Assembly: GCA_022712835.1 (NCBI GenBank)
Contig: JAFLJU010000125.1
Span: 1 to 13,841, forward strand
DNA from: Desulfobacteraceae bacterium
GTDB taxonomy: Bacteria > Desulfobacterota > Desulfobacteria > Desulfobacterales > Desulfobacteraceae
DNA: 13,841 nt
Direction of reading: 5' to 3'
The notes below the pieces were generated by a model, which worked only from the letters and a program-made list of their open reading frames with translations, was not told the origin of the DNA and ran no database searches. The translations under genes were made by a program, and so were the position numbers. Each line of letters begins with the position of its first letter. Position 1 is the stretch's first letter. Below are positions 1-6,117 of the stretch, piece after piece.

Positions 1-1
1 C

Positions 2-160
2 ATTATTCCCGCCATTGAAAGCGCCCATGCTGTGGCCTATGCCGTGAAGCTTGCAAAGGAAGCCGGGAAAGGAAAAACCATTCTGATAAACCTGTCCGGC
101 CGGGGCGACAAGGACATTGATTTTGTCCTTGAAACCTATGGTAAGGACTATGGGTTATAG
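2..160 (+). CDS. trpB: Tryptophan synthase beta chain, C-terminal end (partial)
   Basis: The 5' end lies outside the window. The visible 52 residues match the C-terminus of the PLP-dependent beta subunit, which condenses indole with serine to make tryptophan in the cytoplasm. The signature is [10 protein letters not shown] followed by a helix and then [10 protein letters not shown], which is near-identical to the end of classical TrpB (the trpB1 type). The serine-containing SGRGDKD stretch is part of the conserved C-terminal region near the cofactor site. The gene ends with TAG and is followed 61 bases later by a hairpin terminator. No trpA follows, so trpB is the last gene of its transcription unit here. 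Family assignment is firm despite the short fragment. Confidence 0.93.
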   Translation: MIPAIESAHAVAYAVKLAKEAGKGKTILINLSGRGDKDIDFVLETYGKDYGL

Positions 161-221
161 TCGCCCAATTGCTTAAAACAAAGCCGCTTGAACTAAAAAG
201 CAGGCACCTGAAATAAAAAAT

Positions 222-260
222 CCCGGCCCGGAAAAAAATTTTCCCGACCGGGCCTTTTTT
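222..260. terminator. Bidirectional intrinsic terminator between trpB and the proline dehydrogenase gene
   Basis: GGCCCGG at 225-231 pairs with CCGGGCC at 248-254. The latter is followed directly by six T (255-260), as expected for rightward termination after trpB. On the left the stem is preceded by an A-run (215-220), so the leftward transcript also ends in a U-run, four bases beyond the stem. It lies between two convergent genes, which fits a shared terminator. The loop is long (16 bases) and includes A7T4, which can extend the pairing. Confidence 0.8.
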
Positions 261-292
261 ATTTGGTCCCATGGGCTTTAAAACCAATTGGA

Positions 293-1216
293 TTAAGATT
301 TTTTTACCATGGTTTTAAGGAAATTCCCCATGTTGCCCAGGATATATCCCACCATTCGCGGGTTTTCCCTGAACCGCCGGAGGGAATAGGCAAACCATTG
401 TTTTCCAAAGGGCAGATACACCCGGATGGGGTGACCACTTTCAAAAAGAATCTGCCGCAATTGCTCTTCCACGCCAAGAAGCATCTGAAATTCGTAAGTC
501 TTCTTTGACAGCCCCAAACGATCGATGAGCGCAAGACTTTGAAACACAAGCCGCTCGTCATGGGTAGCAATGCCCACAAAACAGCCCCTGGAAAACAATT
601 TTTCCAACAGATAGATATAGCTTTCGATGATGATATCCGGATCTTTGTAGGCGACCTGCCGACTCTCCCAACAATAGGCCCCCTTGCACAAACGAAGGTT
701 GGCCCCCTGCCCGGCTAGCAAAGTGATATCATCAATGGACCTTCGCAAATAGGCCTGGATGACCAGGCCCACATTGGAAAACTTTTCATGGAGAGGCAAA
801 AACAGATCAATGGTATCCTGACACATGGAGGCGTCTTCCATGTCAATGCGGACAAAGATATGGTATTGGGCAGCGATCCCCAAAAGGTGCCGGATATTGG
901 CCAGACAAAACCCCTTGTCCAGTTTCAGTCCCATCTGGGAGGGTTTCAGAGAAATCCCGGCGTTAAGCCCCTTGGCATGAATGGCTTCAATGGCTTTTTC
1001 ATACACCCCAAGGGCCCGGGTACAATCAGATTTATCCCCGGGATCTTCCCCCAGAAGGTCCAGGGTCACCCCGATACCTTCCCGATTCAATTGTGTGGTT
1101 TTTACAAGGGCTTGTTCCAAGGTCTCCCCGGCGATATATTGTTTGGCAAACAATTTCACCAGGGATCTTGGAAAAAGGGGAAGTATCAGGGCAATTAACT
1201 TGTTTAACCAGACCAT
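293..1216 (-). CDS. Monofunctional proline dehydrogenase (FAD-dependent)
   Basis: This 307-residue protein oxidises L-proline to pyrroline-5-carboxylate with FAD, passing electrons to the quinone pool. It is the first step of proline catabolism. The length fits the monofunctional bacterial enzymes (called PutB or PRODH) rather than bifunctional PutA. Visible family signatures are SLKPSQ with Lys91, RIDMED with Asp125, the QAYLRRS and RLCKGAY barrel strands, FQMLLG, and the C-terminal helix with Tyr267 and the Arg280-Arg281 pair that binds the proline carboxylate. The N-terminal 24 residues are hydrophobic and basic, and could help membrane contact. ATG is preceded by a purine run (GGGGGGAAGAT). 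It lies 33 bases after typA on the same strand, so it is probably co-transcribed with it. No pyrroline-5-carboxylate dehydrogenase is adjacent. Confidence 0.93.
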   Translation of the reverse strand: MVWLNKLIALILPLFPRSLVKLFAKQYIAGETLEQALVKTTQLNREGIGVTLDLLGEDPGDKSDCTRALGVYEKAIEAIHAKGLNAGISLKPSQMGLKLDKGFCLANIRHLLGIAAQYHIFVRIDMEDASMCQDTIDLFLPLHEKFSNVGLVIQAYLRRSIDDITLLAGQGANLRLCKGAYCWESRQVAYKDPDIIIESYIYLLEKLFSRGCFVGIATHDERLVFQSLALIDRLGLSKKTYEFQMLLGVEEQLRQILFESGHPIRVYLPFGKQWFAYSLRRFRENPRMVGYILGNMGNFLKTMVKKS

Positions 1217-1233
1217 ATCTTCCCCCCTTTTTT

Positions 1234-1254
1234 TATAGATGGATTCTATCTATA
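1234..1254 (-). repeat. Small intercistronic inverted repeat overlapping the typA stop
   Basis: TATAGAT at 1234-1240 and ATCTATA at 1248-1254 form a perfect 7-bp dyad with a 7-base loop. It overlaps the typA TAG stop (1250-1252) and lies just upstream of the A-run and G-run that carry the ribosome-binding region of the proline dehydrogenase gene. It is not followed by a U-run on the minus strand, so it is not a terminator. It could be a weak intercistronic RNA structure, or chance. Confidence 0.4.
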
Positions 1255-3103
1255 GGTTCGCTTTTTCCTGCTTTTTTAATTTCCCCGCCACCAAATGACG
1301 TTTTCCTGCAGGTAAAATGGTTTTCCGAATACGAACGAACTTAGGTGTCACCTCGACCATTTCATCATCCCGGATAAAATGGATGGCCTTTTCCAAAGTC
1401 ATCTCCCTTATGGGGGAACACACCGCATTCTCATCCTTGCCAGAGGCCCGCATATTGGTCAGTTTCTTTTCCTTGCAGGCGTTAACGTCAATATCCGATT
1501 GCCGGTTATGCTCGCCCACCACCATGCCCTCATAGACTGCAGTACCCGGAATAATAAACAATTGACCTCTTGGTTCCAGGTTGAACAGGCCATAAGCCAC
1601 CCCTTTTCCCTGGCGGTCGGCCACAATGGAACCTGTGAATCGAATGGGAAACTCCCCGCGAAAGGGTTCATACCCGGACAGGAAAGAGTTCATTATACCC
1701 GTTCCCCTGGTGTCGGTCATAAACTCATCCGGGTAGCCGATCAAAGAACGAGAGGGGATTGAAAACTCAATCCTGACCCGGCCTTTGCCGTTGTTGACCA
1801 AGTTGACCATTTTACCCTTTCGAATGGAAAGTTTTTCCGTGACAACCCCCATAAAATCCTCGCCACAATCCACGAACAGATGCTCAATGGGTTCCAGCCG
1901 GACCCCATCCTGTTCCTTGTAGATAACCCGGGGGCGCCCCACGCAGAGTTCAAACCCTTCCCTTCGCATGGTTTCAATGAGGATGGCCAGCTGAAGCTCT
2001 CCTCTACCCTTGACCACAAAACTTTCATCCGTGGTGCTTTCTTCCACCTCAATGGCCACATTCAACAAAGTTTCCTTGAGCAACCGTTCCCGGATTTTTC
2101 GGGACTGGACATATTTGCCATCCTGGCCAGCAAAGGGAGAGGTGTTGATGGAAAAGCGCATGAAGACCGTGGGCTCATCCACGGTAATTCGAGGAAGCGC
2201 TACCGGGGCTTCCCGGGTACAGATGGTATCCCCAATTTTTACATCCTCAATGCCGGACAAGACCACGATATCCCCCACCTGGGCCTCATCCACGGGCACA
2301 AGAGCAGGCCCGTCATAGGACTGGAGCTTAGAAACCTTTAATGCTTTTTGCTTATTCTCTTCACCAATGCAGACCAAACTTTTATGAGATGTAACGGATC
2401 CGTTAAAAATTTTGCCGATGGCCAGACGGCCCAGATAATCGGAATATCCAAGATCCGACACCAGCATCTGGAAAGGAGCCTCAGGATCATAGGAAGGCGG
2501 GGGCATCTCATCGACAATCAGGTCAAACAAAACCGTAAGGTCGTTGACATCATCCTCCAGTTCCCGCTTAACAATTCCGTCCCGGCCAATGGCATAAAGA
2601 TAGGTAAAATCAAGCTGCTCTTCCGTGGCATTCAAATCAATAAACAGATCATAAACCATGTCCAGAACCTCATCGACTCTGGCATCCTTACGATCAATCT
2701 TATTGATGATCACCATTACCGGCAGATTGGACTCAAAGGTTTTTTTCAGCACAAACCGAGTCTGGGGCAACGGCCCTTCCGAGGCATCCACCAACAAAAT
2801 AGCAGAATCTGCCATGGACAACGCCCGTTCCACCTCCCCGCCAAAATCCGCATGGCCCGGGGTATCAATGATATTAATCTTTACATCCTTCCAGGTGACC
2901 GAACAGTTTTTGGCAGAAATGGTAATACCCCGCTCCCGCTCAAGGTCCATACTGTCCATGAGGCGATCATCCACTTTCTGACCATCCCTGAACTGACCGC
3001 TCTGCTTGAACATTGCATCCACAAGGGTGGTTTTCCCATGGTCAACATGGGCAATAATCGCAATGTTTCTTAATTTTTCGTTGGAACCTGTATTTTTTTT
3101 CAT
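1250..3103 (-). CDS. typA: Translational GTPase TypA/BipA
   Basis: This 617-residue protein is a ribosome-associated GTPase of the EF-G/LepA class that supports large-subunit assembly and growth under stress or cold. The GTPase motifs are complete: G1 AHVDHGKT (18-25), G2 RERGITI with Thr61, G3 DTPGHADF (80-87) and G4 NKID (134-137). They are followed by the beta-barrel domain, the EF-G-like alpha/beta domain with GRGELQLAILIETMRREG, and the TypA-specific C-terminal domain ending in a basic tail. I chose ATG at 3103 because AGGAG lies just upstream and the length then matches the family. The frame stays open to an ATG at 3217, but those 38 residues resemble nothing in TypA. Transcription probably starts well upstream (about 3328). 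The gene heads a unit with proline dehydrogenase. Confidence 0.97.
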   Translation of the reverse strand: MKKNTGSNEKLRNIAIIAHVDHGKTTLVDAMFKQSGQFRDGQKVDDRLMDSMDLERERGITISAKNCSVTWKDVKINIIDTPGHADFGGEVERALSMADSAILLVDASEGPLPQTRFVLKKTFESNLPVMVIINKIDRKDARVDEVLDMVYDLFIDLNATEEQLDFTYLYAIGRDGIVKRELEDDVNDLTVLFDLIVDEMPPPSYDPEAPFQMLVSDLGYSDYLGRLAIGKIFNGSVTSHKSLVCIGEENKQKALKVSKLQSYDGPALVPVDEAQVGDIVVLSGIEDVKIGDTICTREAPVALPRITVDEPTVFMRFSINTSPFAGQDGKYVQSRKIRERLLKETLLNVAIEVEESTTDESFVVKGRGELQLAILIETMRREGFELCVGRPRVIYKEQDGVRLEPIEHLFVDCGEDFMGVVTEKLSIRKGKMVNLVNNGKGRVRIEFSIPSRSLIGYPDEFMTDTRGTGIMNSFLSGYEPFRGEFPIRFTGSIVADRQGKGVAYGLFNLEPRGQLFIIPGTAVYEGMVVGEHNRQSDIDVNACKEKKLTNMRASGKDENAVCSPIREMTLEKAIHFIRDDEMVEVTPKFVRIRKTILPAGKRHLVAGKLKKQEKANL

Positions 3104-3206
3104 ACTCTCCTGTTGCTTCTCCTTGATACTGATACTAAGGTGACGATTCAAGGGAAAGCTAAATTTTCGTTTATTTGAGCACCCGTCTGATGCCAGCCAC
3201 TCCCCC

Positions 3207-3269
3207 TGCCAGGGCACTCACCCTAGGTGGCAATGGCTTTACCGGATCTGTAAAAAAACAAATCCGGTA
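3207..3269 (-). repeat. Two hairpins in the predicted typA 5' leader
   Basis: The first hairpin pairs TGCCA (3207-3211) with TGGCA (3228-3232), with an inner GGG/CCC pairing. The second pairs TACCGGATCTGT (3240-3251) with ACAAATCCGGTA (3258-3269), 11 of 12 positions matched, around a 6-base A loop. Neither is followed by a U-run on the minus strand, so they are not simple terminators. If the predicted promoter is right they sit in the typA untranslated leader. I do not recognise a riboswitch family. Confidence 0.5.
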
Positions 3270-3334
3270 TATTATTCACAATATTTTCTTCCAAACATTC
3301 CTGTTCTGGGGTTAATTTTATATGCCTATTCGTG

Positions 3335-3363
3335 ACTATATGAAGTAAACATTAAGTTTCCAA
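3335..3363 (-). promoter_or_regulatory. Candidate sigma-70 promoter for typA
   Basis: Read on the minus strand, TTGGAA (3358-3363) and TATAGT (3335-3340) are separated by exactly 17 bases, a good -35/-10 match. Transcription would start near 3328 and give a leader of about 225 bases before the typA ATG at 3103. This is pattern recognition only. Confidence 0.45.
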
Positions 3364-3564
3364 AGTCAAGTTTCTTTGTGGAATCCTTTGAATAACGACA
3401 GGTAAAAAGTTATAAACTGCCAGCCAACCGCCAACGAAATGATAAATCCGTGTCCATAAAAGAAAAAAACGACCCGAATTGTTCAATCAGTGAACCGCAT
3501 CCCTCCCCATGCCCAACCGGAAAACTTGATTTTTCTTATCTTCTGTGTATATCTGTTACAGGTT

Positions 3565-3594
3565 TTAACATATTTATAACCTTGTAAATATAAG
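3565..3594 (+). promoter_or_regulatory. Candidate sigma-70 promoter for the seven-gene operon
   Basis: TTAACA (3565-3570) and TATAAG (3589-3594) are each one base off consensus, with an 18-base spacer. Transcription would start near 3601, leaving a leader of about 57 bases to the first ATG at 3658. A weaker alternative is TTGATT with TATATC about 16 bases downstream, ending near 3553. The predicted promoter is overlapped by a near-palindrome. Confidence 0.5.
3570..3591. promoter_or_regulatory. AT-rich near-palindrome over the operon promoter (possible operator)
   Basis: ATATTTA (3570-3576) and TAAATAT (3585-3591) form perfect 7-bp arms, and inner AA/TT pairs extend the symmetry to 9 of 11 base pairs in a 22-base element. 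It fills the spacer and reaches into the -10 hexamer of the candidate promoter, where a repressor would block RNA polymerase. AT-rich sequence makes chance symmetry fairly likely, so this is a suggestion. Confidence 0.4.
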
Positions 3595-3657
3595 GACCTG
3601 CATTATTTTCCAACGAATTGAAATAAGACTTACCCCGAAGAGAAAGGAGTAAACCCG

Positions 3658-4176
3658 ATGACCATAATTATTGCTGTAACCCTTTTCCTGGCTGCCGTCA
3701 TCACCTTTAGCCTGGTCATGAAAAAATTTCGAGCGGCCGGCATGAAGATTTCTAAGCCCCCTGTGACGCCGCCCCCCCCAACAAAAACCCCCGAAGAAGA
3801 ATTCAAAGAAATCTTAACCGTATTGCTGAAATTAAACCTGATGATCCGAAAAGACATGGATTTTCCCCATGAGTTGATACTCAAGATTGAAGAGATAATT
3901 GATGAGATCAAAACAATCATCCCCCCCATGATGGAACGTTTTCCCGGGGAATCCCTGACCTATGAAATCAAAAAAATCGGCCTGTCCCATCTTTACAAAA
4001 CCGTAAAAGAATTTCTGGATCTATCCCTGGACAGCCGTGAAAACCAATTGGAAAACTTTAAAACAACCGTCCAAAGCCTCCATGATGTGACCCACCGGTC
4101 CAAAGATATCATTGAAAACAATGAAACCGCTGAATTTAAAACCATGGCCCATTTCCTTGCCGGTAAATTTTCTTAA
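3658..4176 (+). CDS. Small N-terminally anchored helical protein, possible XpaC-like TelA partner
   Basis: This 172-residue protein has one hydrophobic membrane segment (about residues 2-20) followed by a basic KK patch, a proline-rich linker (about 33-45, PPVTPPPPTKTP) and a charged, mostly helical domain (about 46-172). The last 60 residues (from HLYKTVKEFLDLS onward) look like a helical bundle. I do not firmly recognise a family. In Bacillus the TelA homologue yaaN lies beside xpaC, a membrane-anchored protein with a helical C-terminal part. The position directly before a TelA gene suggests an analogous partner, which is inference. ATG at 3658 has AAAGGAG eight bases upstream and is the first gene of the operon. 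The TelA gene follows 44 bases later. Confidence 0.8.
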   Translation: MTIIIAVTLFLAAVITFSLVMKKFRAAGMKISKPPVTPPPPTKTPEEEFKEILTVLLKLNLMIRKDMDFPHELILKIEEIIDEIKTIIPPMMERFPGESLTYEIKKIGLSHLYKTVKEFLDLSLDSRENQLENFKTTVQSLHDVTHRSKDIIENNETAEFKTMAHFLAGKFS

Positions 4177-4220
4177 AGACTTGACCCAGACCACCTATTT
4201 TTTCTCTTAAGGAGGAACCC

Positions 4221-5453
4221 ATGAACGATATGACCCAAGATCTAAAAAGTGTTGCCATCCAAGCCAAAGCCCCTGTCCTTACAGAGGTGACTGAGATTTC
4301 AGGCCAGGGCGCACTGACCCCGGTGCAATCGCCTTCCAACCTGGAACCGATCCAGCCCAAACACCTGGCGGTGGAAGACATCCAGGCCATAGAATCCGAG
4401 GCCGATGCGTTTTTGGAAAAGGTAAAAGCGGAACCGGGAGACTGGCAACTGGGCAACTTTGTTTTTTCTTTGGGCCAGGAGATCATGGATCAAACCCAGG
4501 CCCAGGTCACCCTCTATGATCGAAAAATGGGCGCGGTACTTAAAAGTGTTTCCACGGATGATTCTTCGCCTGTGGGGAAAAATATCCTGGCCATCAAAAC
4601 CGAACTGGACAAGGTCAATCCCACCGTGGTGGGAAGAAGCGAACTGCCCTTTCCCAAAAAAATGCTGGGCCTGTTCACCAAAACGGTTAACCGGCTGCCC
4701 AAGGGGGATGAAATTTTAAGGGTGATTGCCGAGCGCCGTGAAACAGTTAATTCCACCATTGACGGTATCCGAACCCACCTGCGCAATGAAGCCGACCAGG
4801 TGGCCTTTGATGCCTCGGAACTTTCCACCATCTGCGACGCCTTAAAAGAGATCCAGCCCCGTCTCCAGGAAAGAATCTACCTAGGTCAGATCATCTGGCA
4901 AAAACTTATGGCCCACATGGAAACCGTGGAAGACATTCGGATCAAGGAAGCCCTGACCACCCTGACCTCGGATCTTGCCATGGCAGTTGTGGATCTCCAG
5001 ACCATTGACAACTCCAATCTCCAGACCCGGTTCGGCGGAGAGATGATGGTCCGAAACTCCCATTTAGTTCGACGTCTGGTCCAAAGAACAGACATGATTT
5101 TGTCCACGGCCGTGAAAAATGCCCTGGCCGTCCGGGTGGCAGCAGAACAACAGATGGAAACGCTTAAGCACCTGGACATGGTACAACAGGCAGCCGCAGA
5201 AACCATGAAGGACACGGCAAAGGTCATTGGCAATGCCGCTATCAAGGGCGCCCAGATGAGCCAGAGCATGACCGTGAATATAGCGGCCCTGGAAGAGGCC
5301 TGCAACTCCTATGAACAAGCCTTTGAAACCTATGCTCTGATTTCCAAGGAAACCATTAACATTGCCTCCCAGAGTTCCACAGCCCTGGGAAAAATGAATG
5401 AACGGTTCAGAAACAGGACCGATTCCCTGACCGCCAGGCGTCAAGACACATAA
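4221..5453 (+). CDS. telA: TelA/KlaA-family toxic anion resistance protein
   Basis: This 410-residue protein belongs to the TelA family, named for plasmid RK2 tellurite resistance. Chromosomal members are linked to tolerance of cell-envelope stress and antimicrobial peptides (for example in Listeria). The biochemical activity is unknown. About 60 N-terminal residues are low in order; the long alpha-helical core then begins. Family hallmarks are the LYDRKMGAVL region, the paired helices around LGQIIWQKLMAHMETVEDIR, the alanine-rich central helices, and the DNSNLQTRFGGEMMVRNSHL segment that precedes the C-terminal coiled-coil helices. No membrane segment or signal peptide is visible, so it is probably cytoplasmic or membrane-peripheral. 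TAAGGAGG lies five bases before ATG. No TerC, TerD or TerZ-type genes are nearby, so this is not a classical ter operon. Confidence 0.92.
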   Translation: MNDMTQDLKSVAIQAKAPVLTEVTEISGQGALTPVQSPSNLEPIQPKHLAVEDIQAIESEADAFLEKVKAEPGDWQLGNFVFSLGQEIMDQTQAQVTLYDRKMGAVLKSVSTDDSSPVGKNILAIKTELDKVNPTVVGRSELPFPKKMLGLFTKTVNRLPKGDEILRVIAERRETVNSTIDGIRTHLRNEADQVAFDASELSTICDALKEIQPRLQERIYLGQIIWQKLMAHMETVEDIRIKEALTTLTSDLAMAVVDLQTIDNSNLQTRFGGEMMVRNSHLVRRLVQRTDMILSTAVKNALAVRVAAEQQMETLKHLDMVQQAAAETMKDTAKVIGNAAIKGAQMSQSMTVNIAALEEACNSYEQAFETYALISKETINIASQSSTALGKMNERFRNRTDSLTARRQDT

Positions 5454-5469
5454 TCCAAGGAGACCTTCC

Positions 5470-6117
5470 ATGATTGATACGGCCGTTAAAAAATCATTTG
5501 ACCAGCGGTTTTCCCTCGTCCGCACCCTTGAAAAAGAGCAGTTGATTCTGGAATCAGACCAGGCAGAACTCACTATGATGGATGCGGAGAAAGGCTGCTT
5601 TTTCACGTTTTTTGGTGATACTTATTTTGTGAAAGAAAAAAACCAATACCAGGAAATGTCCGAAGATTTTACCACCCGCCAGGATTATTTCACCACAGAG
5701 CTCACCTGTCTGTGCCTGGAAACCGGGCATGTCGGCCATTTCGAATGGGAATTTGATGATGAATTAGAAGTTTCCATCACCCTGGAACGGACCAGCTTCA
5801 AACATATTAAAGATGAAGAGGGAAAATCCGTGGATGAAGACGATCTGGACCAGATTGCCGAGGACAAGGATGCCATTGTCTATGCCGGACAGAAATTCTG
5901 GTATAAAGATGACTGGGCGGCTCTTTATCTACGGAACGGCAAAGAGGAAAAGGTTTATATGTATGAATTTGAAAATGAAGTGGGCAACCTCTCTCTCACC
6001 ATTGAAGAATGGACCGGCTCGGACCGGGATGAATACAAAATATATCTTTCCAAATCTGTGACACCAGACCAGATAACCATCATGAGCAAAGGAGCCCCAG
6101 GGGATGAGCTCTCATAA
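5470..6117 (+). CDS. Acidic soluble protein of unknown function (possibly DUF4178-like)
   Basis: This 215-residue protein has no signal peptide or membrane segment, is rich in Asp and Glu, and is probably cytoplasmic. It appears to have two beta-rich halves. The first (about 40-110) carries FFTFFGDTYFV, a cysteine pair in LTCLCLETG, and an acidic strand EWEFDDELEVSITLE. The second (about 135-205) carries AGQKFWYKDDWAALYLRNGK, YMYEFENE and NLSLTIEEW. A very acidic linker joins them. The pattern reminds me of DUF4178 proteins, which occur next to DUF350 and spermidine synthase genes, but YjfK-like DUF2491 is an alternative and I cannot decide between them. AAGGAG lies seven bases before ATG, 16 bases after telA. 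The 3' end overlaps the next gene by 14 bases, so the two are translationally close. Confidence 0.82.
   Translation: MIDTAVKKSFDQRFSLVRTLEKEQLILESDQAELTMMDAEKGCFFTFFGDTYFVKEKNQYQEMSEDFTTRQDYFTTELTCLCLETGHVGHFEWEFDDELEVSITLERTSFKHIKDEEGKSVDEDDLDQIAEDKDAIVYAGQKFWYKDDWAALYLRNGKEEKVYMYEFENEVGNLSLTIEEWTGSDRDEYKIYLSKSVTPDQITIMSKGAPGDELS

Larger units (their letters stand above)
3104..3657. other. Divergent intergenic region without a supported gene
   Basis: This is a 554-base stretch between the typA start (leftward) and the seven-gene operon (rightward). I see no credible coding sequence in it. It contains a candidate promoter for each direction, two hairpins inside the predicted typA leader, and an AT-rich near-palindrome over the rightward promoter. 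The central part (about 3380-3540) shows only a short dyad (3481-3495, GTTCA/TGAAC) that I do not consider significant. Confidence 0.7.

Noticed and set aside
2348..3073. Open frame of 241 codons on the plus strand inside typA
   Set aside because: Antisense to strongly conserved GTPase motifs; translation looks like a random mirror of typA with no recognisable domain.
3104..3217. Upstream in-frame extension of typA to an ATG at 3217 (38 extra residues)
   Set aside because: The ATG at 3103 has AGGAG directly upstream and gives the normal family length; the extension has no TypA-like sequence and overlaps hairpins of the leader.
3240..3269. Hairpin as a transcription terminator
   Set aside because: No U-run follows the stem on either strand; its loop is A-rich on the plus strand and U-rich on the minus strand, which does not make a terminator.
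3481..3495. Short dyad GTTCA/TGAAC in the intergenic region
   Set aside because: Five-base arms with a five-base spacer are expected by chance, and it is not aligned with either predicted promoter.
4221..5453. A classical tellurite-resistance (ter) operon
   Set aside because: Only the TelA-family gene is present; no TerB, TerC, TerD or TerZ-type proteins are encoded in the window.
5064..5606. Open frame of 180 codons on the minus strand across telA and the next gene
   Set aside because: It spans the junction of two well-supported plus-strand genes and has no recognisable protein features.
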